From assembly GCA_036365145.1 (NCBI GenBank), contig JAEOAD010000015.1:39558501-39622500 (forward strand): a stretch of DNA of 64,000 bases. Reading direction: 5' to 3'. The translations under genes and the position numbers were made by a program. Position 1 is the stretch's first letter; each line of letters starts with the position of its first letter. This document shows positions 32,976-63,869 of the stretch, in pieces. The notes under the pieces are model-generated. The model had not been told where the DNA came from. It saw only the letters and a list, made by a program, of their open reading frames with translations, and did no database searches. Origin of the DNA: Orientallactaga sibirica (taxonomy: Eukaryota > Chordata > Mammalia > Rodentia > Dipodidae).

Positions 32976-33831
32976 AACATTTGTGGTGACGTTCCAGTGC
33001 AATGCTGTAGCAGAAGACCTGCCATGCTGTGGCTGCAGGGTCACTATGCTTAGCATCTGCTTGTCAACTACTGCCCATTCCCACTGGCCGCCAGCCATGG
33101 CCCACCCTATGCTCAGCCTGTTACATGGGCCATCTGAGAGGGTTAAAACTTTGTTTTACTTCTTCCTAAGGGCCCTTATTTACTAGGGGAGGTCTAAACA
33201 GTCTGGAACTTAGCTCGGTCAGCTGAGCCAGGAGGACCCAAAGCCTGTAAAAGCTCAGTCTCAACCTCCCATTCCCTGACATCTCTCAAGTCACTGTGCT
33301 CTGGGCCCTCTTTTCTGTACCCCAACCTCTGATATTCCATCTTGGGTAGGCTTGAAGGCTGTTCTCGCACACTGCCTCTGTCTGCATGACCCCATAGCAG
33401 TGCACCCGTGCAATGGAGGATGTGTGGTATCAACTCCCAGGAGTATTTGAGTGCTTCTGAGGCTCTTTCAAGGTGTGTGTTCTCTATTGTTTTTCTTAAC
33501 AATTGAATCCATTTAAGTTTAATCTATATATGTAGGAGATTCCAGTTTGCTTTAAGGCTAACGCTTTCCCAAAACTGCTTACAAAAAAAGGTGCTCTTTC
33601 TGACAAATTCTTGTTTTTACCCAACCCTGCATTGCTTGCAGTATCTTAAACAGTCACTAGGGGACAGGATTTACACATTCTTTGAGAAGACGAATGTGTG
33701 ACAGAGGGAAGTCTGCTCAGAGTGAGGTCCGATGTAGCTATTGATAGGAGAACTGGAAAGATACTGGCGTTGGCCTGGTTGGAAGTCAGATTTGAGATTC
33801 TAGAACTGGCTGGGCATTGTCTTCTCTTTCT

Positions 33832-33839
33832 TTTTACAT

Positions 33840-33927
<88 letters not shown>

Positions 33928-34062
33928 CTATTGCAAATGGATCTCCAGACACCTGCAACACTTTTTAGGTTCTGCTTTTTAAAGTTGATGGCTTGGGACT
34001 TGAACCCTGGGCCAGCAGGCTTTGCCAGCGTCTTTAACCTCTGAGACATCTGTCCAGCCCTA
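33832..34062 (-). mobile_element. tRNA-derived SINE with (TTTA)n and (GT)n
   Basis: Eleven TTTA units (33837-33880) followed by (GT)n of about 21 units (33882-33924) before the body. Confidence 0.85.
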
Positions 34063-34780
34063 ATTTATTTCCTTAGGCAAGAAATAATTAACACGCCTTG
34101 TGATTTCATATGGTGGCATTAGGAAATATGTTGGAAGGATTTCAGGTGTGGGTCTGGGCAAGGATCATTTCTCTTAGCGAGATGTGAAGGTCACATCACA
34201 TGACTATGTCTAGCTGCCTCTTCCCCTACATGTCCCTGACACTCTGATCTGTATGGGTCCCTTTTAGAGCATCTTTGAGTTCTCAAGTAGAAATAAATGG
34301 TGCAAAATCAGCATTATTGCATGCTATAAAGGCAAGCAGCCCGCCAATGCTGAAGGGAAATGTAGTGGCCCAGATTCCTTCCTCTTTCACCTATACCAGG
34401 AAGTCTGCCTGTGTTGTCTGTCTGCAAGAAATTACCTCAACACTCTTTAGCTGGAGATAACACCAGCTAAACTATAATGCATCATACTCAGTATAAACTA
34501 CTTAATAACAACTCAGCAGGTGTGCCAAGAAGCCGTCTAACTGATCCTGAAAAGCAAAAGCAAACAAAACTGACAGCAGAAAGTCCATAGGACATCCAGC
34601 TATTGAGGAACCAAATATTACCATAACTATAATCCATGTCAATTAGAAATCTGAAGGAAAGTTGGAGAATCTCATCAAAGACTATAAGAAAAAAAGAGTA
34701 ACATTGAAATTCTGGAATTCTTTCAGCTATATTTTCTAGTTTGGCTCCATAGGCTTTGAACATACTTTTGCAAAGTTTCT
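34063..34780. other. Unassigned intergenic stretch
   Basis: A 143-codon - strand frame (34919-34488) crosses an (AC)n and has no family resemblance. Confidence 0.4.
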
Positions 34781-34782
34781 TC

Positions 34783-34784
<2 letters not shown>

Positions 34785-34825
<41 letters not shown>
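34785..34825. repeat. (AC)n microsatellite
   Basis: About 20 units. Confidence 0.95.
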
Positions 34826-34830
<5 letters not shown>

Positions 34831-34929
34831 ATATCATTTTTTTTATACTCTTTGGGCTGTAGTCTCAGGGTTTTGTCAATAAAACCTCTGCCTCCTGAGT
34901 GTTTTAAAGCTTCCTGCATATTTTATATA

Positions 34930-35058
34930 CTTTTGTCAATAAAATTATTTTAATTATAATATAATATATAATAATATATAATAATATAATTATAAATAAA
35001 TTATATATAATTATAAATAAATTATATATATAATTATAAATATAAAAAAATATATATT
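34930..35058. repeat. AT-rich low-complexity tract
   Basis: Only A and T over about 100 bases, with palindromic ATAATATATAATAATATAAT units that could form cruciforms. Confidence 0.85.
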
Positions 35059-35194
35059 TACAGCTATTCATTGCTATTACAGATACTCCTTAACTTATGA
35101 TGGGACTATTCCCTGGTAAACCTATCAGAAGTCAAAAAATAAATTAAACCATCATAAGTCTGGGATATAGAGATATCATTGACTTTTTAAAAAA

Positions 35195-35423
35195 TTCTTT
35201 TGTTTTTAAATTTAATTTTTATTTATTTGTGAGCAGAGAGAGAAAAGAGAGAGAGAGAGAGAGAGAGAATATGGGTGCTCCAGGGCCTCCATCCACTGCA
35301 AACAAACTACAGGTGCATGTCTCACTTTGTGCATTTGGCTTTATGTGGGTAATGGGGAATTGAAACAGGGTCATTAGGCTTTGCAGGCCAGTGCCTTAAC
35401 TGCTGAGCTACTTCTACAGCCCA
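35195..35423 (-). mobile_element. tRNA-derived SINE
   Basis: Body with ATGTCTCACTTTGTGC and head CTTAACTGCTGAGCTAC. Confidence 0.85.
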
Positions 35424-35425
35424 CA

Positions 35426-36000
35426 ATTGATTTTTATATACTGATTTTGGGGATTCTCCAAACCACCTCAGTTCGACAATTCACTGGAAGGAGTCACAGA
35501 GTTGAGAAGAGCAATGGTGGCATGTCTGTTATGGGGGAGACCAATTGCTCTCAGATTGGACTTGAGGTCTGCTCCATGGGAAGAAATTCATGCTGAGTAC
35601 TAAAACCCTAATGAAAGCCGGGCATGGTGGCACACACCTTTAATCCCAGCACTCAGGAGGCAGAGGTAGGAGGATCTCTGTGAGTTCGAGGCCACCCTGA
35701 GACTACATAGTGAATTCCAGGTCAGCCTGGGCTAGAGAGAGACCCTACCTCGAAAACAAAACAAAACCTAATGAAAAGCCTGTGGCTTTGGAGGTCATAA
35801 GCCCTATGGAGGGAAACTATTATTGTCTGGCTAAATGGATACATTATACCCACAAAACTGCCCTTATGTTTATTATACTTATGTTTATTCCCACAAATTA
35901 ATACTACTCTCACTTTTGGTTGCCCTCTGCATTATATTACAGAGTTAATTGGAACCCATCTTTGAATGTAGCATGACACTAGGATGTGGCTGGTGTAGTC
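35426..36000 (+). mobile_element. L1 3' UTR fragment, interrupted by a B1-like SINE
   Basis: GGTGGCATGTCTGTTATGGG and CTCACTTTTGGTT blocks match 58.9-59.13 kb in the same order, with a SINE at 35613-35768 between them. Confidence 0.7.
35613..35768 (+). mobile_element. B1-like SINE inside an L1 3' UTR
   Basis: Near-consensus; AACCTAATGAAA and ACCCTAATGAAA flanks give a target duplication of at least 10 bases. Confidence 0.9.
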
Positions 36001-36104
36001 TAACTGTACCAGACCATGTGTGAATGAACTTCAATGGGAATGGCTAATGGGTATACATAAACTCTGATATCACAGTAAAATAGGATAAGAAAGAACTCAA
36101 AACA

Positions 36105-36310
36105 GCCGAGCTCATGTGATGGTTCACTCTTTTAATCCCAGCACTCAGGAGGCAGAGGTAGGAGGATCGCCATGAGTTCGAGGACAGCCTGAGATTACAT
36201 AGTGAGTTCCATGTCAGCCTGAGCTACAGTGAGATCCTACCTCGAAAAACCAAAAAAAAAAATAAAAATAAAAATAAAATAAAATAAAATAAAAAATAAA
36301 ATAAATAAAT
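36105..36310 (+). mobile_element. B1-like SINE with (AAATA)n tail
   Basis: GAGCTCATGTGATGGTTCAC head; tail of AAAAT/AAATA pentamers. Confidence 0.85.
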
Positions 36311-36329
36311 AAAAATTAAAAAAATCTAA

Positions 36330-36699
36330 AAAGAACTCAAAGAAATCCTGCTCAATGAAGGAGACGAAGGGCAGTATCCTTGGAAGAGCTACTCAGGCTG
36401 AGGCGCAGATTATCCACTATAGGAGCTCATCTCACTTCGACCTGAAGCCAGGCTGCAGTACAGTATAGAGAGACATCAGATAGACTATGAATTGTCACAA
36501 AAAGCATAGGAAGCCCTCCTTTCAAACACATTTTTTGTCAGGTAGGTTTATTTCAAGAGCTCAGAGGGATTCCCAGGAGCTGGTGAAGTGTCAGTGTAGT
36601 TTGTGGAATGTGCAAGCATGCAAACACCTCAATCTCACCAAGTTAACTAACTATGTCCCACAACCTTCTATCCTACAGTCTCCCAGATTCATTTATTAG
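36330..36699. other. Unassigned intergenic stretch
   Basis: No repeat or gene recognised; a 70-codon frame (36487-36699) has no resemblance. Confidence 0.4.
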
Positions 36700-36753
36700 T
36701 TTTCTTTTTCTTTTCAGATTTATTTTTGTTTATTTATGGAGAGAGAGAGAGAA

Positions 36754-36787
<34 letters not shown>

Positions 36788-36942
36788 GGAGAGAGAGGGA
36801 ATGGGCATGCCAGGGCCTCTATGAACTCCAGACACATGTGCCACCATGTGCATCTGGTTTACATGGAACCTGAAGAATAGAACCTGGGTCCTTAGGCTTT
36901 GTAGGCATGCACTTTAACCACTAAGCCATCTCTCCAGCCCTC
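36700..36942 (-). mobile_element. tRNA-derived SINE with (GA)n
   Basis: GA tract 36739-36800, body missing the CCACTGCAAA block. Confidence 0.85.
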
Positions 36943-36974
36943 ATTTATTAGCTTTAGTAGATTTTTTTGATAAC

Positions 36975-37170
36975 TCCTTTAGGATTTAAAACACACTTTT
37001 TTTAATGAGAGAGAGCAAGAGAGAGAACTGGTTTACCAGGGTCTCCAGCCACTGAAGTTGAACTCCAGATGCATGCGCTACCTTGGTTTACATGGGATCT
37101 GGAGAGTCGAACATGGGTCCTTAGGCTTTGCAGGCAGTGCCTTAACTGCTAAGCCATATCTCCAGCCCTA
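36975..37170 (-). mobile_element. tRNA-derived SINE
   Basis: Diverged copy, head CTTAACTGCTAAGCCATATC. Confidence 0.8.
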
Positions 37171-37264
37171 AAATACACATTATTTTAAGAATTGTTTTAG
37201 ATTTGTAGAAAAATTGAGAACCTAGTACAGAGTTTCCATCTGCTCAGTTTCACATTATTTACAT

Positions 37265-37860
37265 CTTACACTTATGTATTCTTAATTTACAGAAGTGCAA
37301 ATGATTTTTTGTATGCTGATTATGCATCCTGCTATTTCATCAAGTTTATTGTTAACTAATATGTTCTTTGGCAACGATTCACTTGGATTTTCTACATATA
37401 ATAAGATCATATCATTGATAAGCAAAGATAATTTTACTTCTTTCTTTCCAGTTTGATTGCTTTTATTTATTTTTCTTGTGCAATTGCCATGGTAAGAATG
37501 TCTGCTACTATGTTGAATAAAAGTGGTGGAAGCAGACAATCTTTTCTTGTTCCAGATCAAAGTGTAAAGTCTTTAGTCTTTCACAGTTTAGTGGTATGTT
37601 TTCTGTGGATTTTGTGCACTCTTGTTGTGATTAGGTAATTTCCTTTTTATGGAATTTTTTTTTCACAAAAAGACCCTGAATTTTATCAAATGATTTTTCT
37701 GCATTAATTGACATAATCATGTAGTCTTCCCTCTTTATTCTTTTAATGTGTATTTCAATGACTAATTTTTTTGTATGTTGCACTATCTTTCTATTTCAGG
37801 ATCAATTTTGGTGACTATGGTGTGGTACAACTGACCTTTTTAGTTATAAAGTATTAATTA
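37265..37860 (-). mobile_element. L1 ORF2 fragment
   Basis: The reverse strand reads as degraded reverse-transcriptase sequence; a partial frame at 37560-37282 carries LSLLINDMILLYVENP, the antisense of the L1 YADD-region neighbourhood. Confidence 0.65.
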
Positions 37861-37899
37861 ATTATTAATTGATAGGAAGTACTAGATTTTCCAGAGTGG

Positions 37900-38087
37900 T
37901 TGCCTCTTGGAAAGAGAGAGAATGAGAGTGCAAATGGGCACACCAGGGCCTCTTGTCACTGAAAATGAACTCCAGATGCATGCACCACTTTATGTGTCTG
38001 CTTTACATGGGTACTGGGGAATTGAACCCCAGGCTGCTAGGCTTTGCAAGCAAAGTGCCTTTAACCACTAAGCTATCTCTTCAGCCT
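37900..38087 (-). mobile_element. tRNA-derived SINE
   Basis: Inserted between the L1 fragments at 37.3-37.9 and 38.1 kb. Confidence 0.82.
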
Positions 38088-38199
38088 TTTTTTTTATTAT
38101 TGAGAACTTTAATATATAAACATAATTTGATATTTTCCCACCCCTTTATCTTTTTTGTCCATTTTACCTCTGTATCCCATCTCTTAAGGACCCTCCTCT
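38088..38199 (-). mobile_element. L1 3' end, reverse orientation
   Basis: T-rich start, then TTGAGAACTTTAATATATAA, resembling the reverse complement of L1 3' termini. Lies between two antisense SINEs. Confidence 0.45.
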
Positions 38200-38464
38200 T
38201 TTTTTTAACATGAGTGAGAAAGAGAAAGAGAGAAAGAGAGAGAGAGAGAGCGAGAGAGAGAGAGCGAGAGAGAGAGAGAACTGGCATGTCAGGGACTCCA
38301 GCCACTGCAGTCAAACCCCAGATGCATGTACCACCTTGTGCACATGTATGACCTTGCACATGTGTCACCTTGTGTGTCTGGCTTATGTGGGATCTGGGGA
38401 GTCAAACATGGTTCCTTAGGTTTCTCAGGAAAGTGCCTTAATTGCTAAACCATCTCTCCAGGCC
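38200..38464 (-). mobile_element. tRNA-derived SINE with (GA)n
   Basis: GA/GCGA tract 38215-38280; body with a duplicated ACCTTGTGCACATG-type block. Confidence 0.82.
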
Positions 38465-38465
38465 A

Positions 38466-39089
38466 GGACCCTTCTTTTTTAAGGTAGTCCTTTCTCTGTT
38501 TTGTTGTCTCATTTCTTTTGTCCTCCATGTCAAAATATTGATGAGCTCAGAACCATGCTGGTCTTGTGAGGACATGACAATTGTGGGGTTATGAATGTAC
38601 CAGTTGATTCATGTTGGGATGACAAAAGAAATCTTTGTAAATTTAATATTGATTTCCCACTCATACATACTTTTAAAATTTTTATGTTTGACCATTTCAT
38701 CCATGTATGTAATGTGTTTTGATTATATTCACCTTCATTACCCTCTTTTATCCCTTGCCCTCTGAACCCCTTCTTTTTCTCAACTAATATCCATCCTACT
38801 TTCTTGTCTGTCTTTCTGTTTGTCTCTGTCTCCTTGTGAGTTTAACTATAGCTGCTTGTATGAGCATGAGTGGTGGCTTATTTACTGGAATATGGGCAAC
38901 TTACAGTGGCTACATTACTGAAGAACATGAATGCCCCTCGTCCAGCAACCATTAACTGCCAATAGCTCATCTGGGAAGAATCGTGTCTCATAAGCCCTTC
39001 CCCCATCCATGATGAAAGGTTGATGGGCTCAGTCTTGTGCAGGAAACCACAGCTCTTGTGAGTTCATAAGGTTGTTGGCTATGTCACGA
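38466..39089 (-). mobile_element. L1 3' UTR, reverse orientation
   Basis: Resembles rodent L1 3' UTR on the - strand (CCATTTCATCCATGTATG, then CAACTAATATCCATCC). Ends at a B1-like insertion. Confidence 0.5.
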
Positions 39090-39244
39090 ACATTTTTTTT
39101 TTTTTTTGAGGTAGGGTCTCACTCTAGCCCAGGCTGACCTGGAATTCACTATGTAGTCTCAGGGTGGCCTCGAACTCATGGTGCTCCTCCTACCTCTGCC
39201 TCCCGAGTGCTGGGATTAAAGGCATGTGCCACCACGCCCAGCTT
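39090..39244 (-). mobile_element. B1-like SINE
   Basis: Near-consensus from GAGGTAGGGTCTCACTC to CACGCCCAGCTT. Confidence 0.92.
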
Positions 39245-39525
39245 ATGAACATGTTTTTGTTTTTGGCATGTGTGTGTGCATGTTCATGTGTGAGAGTGTG
39301 GGTGTGTATGTTCCATGGTGCAAATGTAGAGGTCAGGGGACAACTTTCACGTGTTGATCCTCCTCTACTTTGTTTGAGACAGAGTCTCTGTCTCTCATTG
39401 CTCACAGCTCCATTTCTCAGGATAGCTGACCCATGAGTTTCCAGAAGATTCTCTTATCTCTATCTCTCTTTTTTGCTATAGTCATTCTGGGATTACAAAT
39501 ATTCACGCTGCAGTGTCCAGCTTTT
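39245..39525 (-). mobile_element. B4-type SINE, reverse orientation
   Basis: GT-rich start, then AGAGGTCAGGGGACAAC and TTTGAGACAGAGTCTCTGTC, as in reversed rodent B4 elements. Confidence 0.65.
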
Positions 39526-39632
39526 TTCATTTTTATTATTTATTTATTATTGAAAAATTCCATAATTATAGTCAATAAACCATGATAATTTCTTCCTCTA
39601 CTCCACTTTCCTCTTTACAAATCTACCCTCAT
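39526..39632 (-). mobile_element. L1 3' end, reverse orientation
   Basis: CAATAAACCATGATAATTTC is the reverse of the 3' terminus read at 59.50-59.53 kb. Truncated to about 100 bp. Confidence 0.65.
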
Positions 39633-39634
39633 CA

Positions 39635-39840
39635 TATGGCTTAGCGGTTAAGACACTTGCCTGCAAAGCCAAAGGACCCAGGTTTGATTCCTCAGGACCC
39701 ACATAAGCCAGATGCACAAGGTGGCACATGTGTCTGGAGTCCATTTGCTATGGCTGGAGGTCCTGGTGCGCCCATTCCCTTTCACTCTCTGTCTCTCTCT
39801 CTGCCTTTTTCTGTCAAATAAATAAATAAAACAATAAAAT
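39635..39840 (+). mobile_element. tRNA-derived SINE
   Basis: ATGGCTTAGCGGTTAAG head, (AAATA)n tail. Confidence 0.88.
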
Positions 39841-39854
39841 ATTTCAAAATACAT

Positions 39855-40055
39855 GAAGGTTGAAGAGATGGCTTAGTGGTTAAGGCACTTGCTTGTGAAG
39901 CCTAAGGACCCAGGTTTGATTCCCCAGTACTTGCAAAAGCCAGATGCACAAGGTGGCGCATGCATCTGGAGTTTGTAGTTGCAGGAGGAGCACCCCTTCT
40001 CTCTCTATCTGTCTCTTCCTGTCTCTCTCAAATAAATAAATAAGATTATAAAAAA
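39855..40055 (+). mobile_element. tRNA-derived SINE
   Basis: Head-to-tail with the previous copy; about 15 bases missing from the body. Confidence 0.85.
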
Positions 40056-40069
40056 GATATTAAAAATAC

Positions 40070-40197
40070 CTGAGAGCCGGGCGTGGTGGTGCAGATTAAT
40101 CCCAGGACTGGAGGCAGATGCTCAGTGGTTCGAGGCCACCCTGAGACTACATAGTTAATGCCAGGTCAGCCTGACCAGGTTTGATAAAAAAAAATAC
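40070..40197 (+). mobile_element. B1-like SINE, internally shortened
   Basis: GAGCCGGGCGTGGTGG head; two short internal deletions. Confidence 0.8.
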
Positions 40198-40204
40198 CTG
40201 AGAT

Positions 40205-40390
40205 TTGGGACTGGAGAGATGCTCAGTGGTTATGGTGCTTGCCTGGTCCTGGGTTTGATTCCTTAGTACCCATGTAAGTCAGATGCTCAAGGAAACACAT
40301 GTGTCTGGAGCTCATTTACAGTGGTTAGAAGCTTTGGTGCACCCACTATCTCTCTCTCAAATGAATAAATATATAAAAATATTTTAAAAT
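40205..40390 (+). mobile_element. tRNA-derived SINE
   Basis: GGGACTGGAGAGATGCTCAG head; missing a few bases of the first loop. Confidence 0.8.
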
Positions 40391-40414
40391 ACATGATATT
40401 TAACAGATATTTAA

Positions 40415-40500
40415 GCAATTGAGCCATCTCTCCAGTCCTTAATGGACCTTTTTTCATTTACTTATTTTTATTTACTTATTTATGAAAGGGGGAGAGACAT

Positions 40501-40534
<34 letters not shown>

Positions 40535-40702
40535 GCAGATATATAGAGAGAATAGGTGTGCTGGGGTCTCAAGCCACTGCACACGAACTCCAGATGACAC
40601 GCCACCTTGTGCATCTGGCTTATGTGGGTACTGGAGTATTGAATCTGGGTCCTTAGGCTTCACAGGCAAGCACCTTAACCATTAAGCTATTACTCCAGCC
40701 CA
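40415..40702 (-). mobile_element. tRNA-derived SINE plus head fragment of another
   Basis: A lone head end (GAGCCATCTCTCCAGTCC, 40421-40438) precedes a complete reverse copy at 40448-40702. Confidence 0.8.
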
Positions 40703-41124
40703 AATTTTCCATCTTTATTAGGGCCCTCAGGTCACTGTAAAGCTTTTATGATAAGACTTCCCCATAATCAAGATGTCTAGCAAGGCAAAGAACTGATGGA
40801 CACCTGGTGAAAGGAGACTCCCCTGGAAGACCCCAGTATTTTCAGCAGTGTTACTATGATTGAACAGATGATCCGTTCAATCTCTCACATCTTTGATGCT
40901 GCCCCTTCACTCACACTCTACTTCTAATTGATTAGCAAGTTCCATTTACTCAACTAAGTATCATCAAAATGGCCGTCCACTTTTATTTCTTTTTGGCTTC
41001 ACTACCATCACCCTTGGCAAGCACCTTCAACTCTTATCTGTGTGTTATCTGTGTCTTCTGGCTTCTACTGGTGCTTCTTTCTAATCTATCCATTATCCAC
41101 ATAACAGATACAACGATCTCTTTC
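40703..41124. other. Unassigned intergenic stretch
   Basis: No repeat or gene recognised; the 80-codon frame at 40969-41211 is hydrophobic by composition only. Confidence 0.4.
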
Positions 41125-41240
41125 TCTTTCTCTCTCTCTGCCAAGTTCTCATATGTAGCCCAGCTTGGCCTTGAAATCATGATCTTCTTTCATCAGCCTC
41201 TCAAGTGCTGAGATCACAGGCATTTATCTCCATATCCCCT
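41125..41240 (-). mobile_element. Old B1-like SINE
   Basis: TATGTAGCCCAGCTTGGCC and CAAGTGCTGAGATCACAGGC. Confidence 0.6.
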
Positions 41241-41304
41241 AAGCTGATTTTTGAAGAAAAAAAAAGTCACTTAGATTTGGAATTTAGATTTCTAGCAGGG
41301 TTTT

Positions 41305-41312
41305 AAAAGACT

Positions 41313-41343
<31 letters not shown>

Positions 41344-41515
41344 TGTGTATGGGCATGCCAGGGCCCCTTGTCAATGCAAATGAATGCTAGATGCTTGTAC
41401 CACTTTTTGCTTCTGCCTTTACATGGGGAGCTTGGGAATTGAACCCAGCAGGCAAACAGGCAGACAGGCTTTGCAAGCAAGTGCCTTTTATGGCTGAGCC
41501 ATCTTTGCAGCCATC
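41305..41515 (-). mobile_element. tRNA-derived SINE
   Basis: Eight TTTA units; CAGGCAAACAGGCAGACAGGC is a local duplication in the head. Confidence 0.82.
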
Positions 41516-41589
41516 CAAAAAACTTTAAAAATGCAACTCCCACCTGGAAAAAACCTTTCCAAGGGCTTCCTCTGCATTAAAAAACACAT

Positions 41590-41830
41590 CTAGGGCCTGG
41601 AGAGATGGCTTAGCAGTTAAGCACTTGCCTGTGAAGCCCAAGGACCCTGGTTCGAGGCTCAATTCTCCAGGGCCCACGTTATGCCAGATGCACAAGGTGG
41701 CTCATGCATCTGAAGTTCATTTGCAGTGGCTGGAGGCCCTGGCATGCCCATTCTCTCTCTCTGCCTCTTTCTCTCTGTCTGTCTGTTGCTCTCAAATAAT
41801 AAAAAAAACCCAAAAAAAACAAAAAAATCA
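41590..41830 (+). mobile_element. tRNA-derived SINE
   Basis: GGCCTGGAGAGATGGCTTAG head and near-consensus body. Confidence 0.9.
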
Positions 41831-41949
41831 CATTTAAATTTCTGATTGGGTTCCAGTGAGTGGTGAATGAATCTAGAATTCATTAAACAATTCCTATTCA
41901 GGATTTATAACAGTAGTTAACACCAGAAAGATTTGCAGAATATGTTTTA

Positions 41950-42009
41950 CAATATTTTATTATTTTCTATAAATTTTTATTATTTATTTGCAGACAGAGA
42001 GAGAAAGAA

Positions 42010-42042
<33 letters not shown>

Positions 42043-42212
42043 AAGAAACAGAGAGAGAAAAAGGGAATAGATGTACCAGGGCTTCTTGCAAATGAACTCC
42101 AGATGCACTCACCAATTTGTGTATTGGCTTTATGTGGGTATTGAGGAACTGAACCTGGGCTGTCAGGCTTTGCAAGCAAGCATCCTTAACATCTGAGCCA
42201 TCTCTCCAGCAT
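41950..42212 (-). mobile_element. tRNA-derived SINE with GA tract
   Basis: Purine tract 41996-42063; head TTAACATCTGAGCCATC. Confidence 0.85.
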
Positions 42213-42439
42213 AACTTATATTTTTTATTTTGGAATATTTTAAATGTAGACTTTATTATCCAAGATTCAAAACTCAGACATTATAAAAAAGTCTGTATAC
42301 ACACACGCAACACTCACACGCATGCACACACAAACACACACATATATATACACACACATAAATTCATACATATATATCTTAAGTCATGAAAATGAAAATG
42401 TTCTATATGGTAAAATACACTATAAATACAGTTTAAAAA

Positions 42440-42620
42440 AACAAAGGAAACTGGGAATGTGCCTTTAATCCCAGCACTCAGGAGGTAGAGGTAGAGGATT
42501 GCTATGAGTTTGAGGTCAGCCTGAGACTACAGAGTGAATATCAGGTCAGCCTGGACCAGAGTGAAACTCTAACTCAAAAACAAACAAACAAACAAACAAA
42601 CACACAAACAAACAAAAACC
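42440..42620 (+). mobile_element. B1-like SINE with (CAAA)n tail
   Basis: CTGGGAATGTGCCTTTAATC head, tail of CAAA repeats; followed by a T run of about 40 at 42633-42672. Confidence 0.85.
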
Positions 42621-42631
42621 CCTGATAAATA

Positions 42632-42675
<44 letters not shown>

Positions 42676-42679
42676 GGAT

Positions 42680-43131
42680 TGATCATGGCATGGAGTATAT
42701 GGCCTAGGTGACATGGGATTTTATCTATGCATTTTTCTACTGATGAAATTTTTTTTTTTTTACAGTGAGAGTGTACATGCACTTTCCAAATACTTGGATA
42801 ATTCTGAAAATGATTAAAATTTGAAAATTATTAAAATAGAAAATATATGAAAGCCACCTAGCAAAATGCTTAGCACATAGCATTACTAGTCAGAAAAAAA
42901 AGAAAAAAAAGAAATGGTCTGATAATCTCTCCAAGTCACACAGAAACAGATCTAGGTGTCACCTGCATTACCTGAGGATATGTGCAGCTGTAGAGATGTC
43001 CCAGGCAACCTTCCTTCAACCCTCCTACCCTACTTAGATTCCTTTTCATTTTCATGGACCATTGACTGTACATTTAACTTAAAACCACCAACAATAGCAA
43101 AAATCATTTAGTCACTGCCCTCTTAGATCTA
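42680..43131 (-). other. CYP4X1: Probable CYP4X1 3' UTR
   Basis: Unique sequence after the TAG, with no AATAAA on the - strand within the first several hundred bases. The nearest is at 42253-42258, beyond a B1-like insertion, so the 3' end stays open. Confidence 0.4.
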
Positions 43132-63188
<20,057 letters not shown>

Positions 63189-63724
63189 CTAGCAGAGGAG
63201 GCCAAGGTCAATATCATCACCATCATCAAATCACCTTTATTTGCCAGCTGCTCCCTGATCCTGCCCTTACCATCTAAGGGATAAAACCCCGACCATGCAG
63301 GAACCAAAAGCCAGAGAATAAATAAGCCATGTGTTTACTTTAGGATGAGAAAGGGGAACACTGACCTAGCTGAGTGAGAAAGAGCATGGAGAAAACTCCG
63401 TATCTGGCAAATAATTTTTCAATTACCACTATAACTCAGCTCCAAATAGGCCAGACTTCCCTCCAGTAACCCATCTCCAGTCCAACCCTGTAACCACAGA
63501 GGGTTACCCAAGTCTTCCTCCATCTTTAATTCCCAACTTGCCAGATACTACATCACCACACTTAAAATAGACTTGGAACACCTTCACAAACCTTTTAGAT
63601 TCAGAAAATAGGAACAGAGAGAAGCTAAGGAGATGACTTGGTACAGGGAACTGACCCTGGCCTTGTGTAGCTGTCCTTAGACTTCGCCACAGAAAGAGAC
63701 CTGCTTTGACAGCCTGAAATGCTC
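63189..63724 (-). other. CYP4X1: CYP4X1 upstream intron, unique part
   Basis: No further CYP4X1 exon was found here, so the exons encoding the N-terminal part should lie past 64,000. Confidence 0.6.
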
Positions 63725-63862
63725 TGCTTGATTTTTTTCTTACTTATTTGTGTTTGTATGTATGTGTGCATGTATGGGCACACACATACTGTGATGTGTA
63801 TGCCTTGGCACACATGTGGAGGTCAGAGGACAACCTCAAGGTTTGTACTCTTCTTCTACCTT
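63725..63862 (-). mobile_element. B4-type SINE fragment, reverse
   Basis: GTATGTATGTGTGCATG then CACATGTGGAGGTCAGAGG; cut by the next SINE. Confidence 0.6.
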
Positions 63863-63869
63863 CTTTTAC

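Larger units (their letters stand above)
28831..33831. other. 5-kb intergenic block free of recent repeats
   Basis: Only ancient MIR traces: about 29,575-29,735 (+, GGTTCAAATTCCAGCTCTGC), 31,270-31,400 (-, GGCCCAAGGTCATATAGCTAG) and 32,865-32,975 (+, GAGACCTTGGGTAGATCAC). No gene recognised. The absence of young SINEs contrasts with both flanks. Confidence 0.5.
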
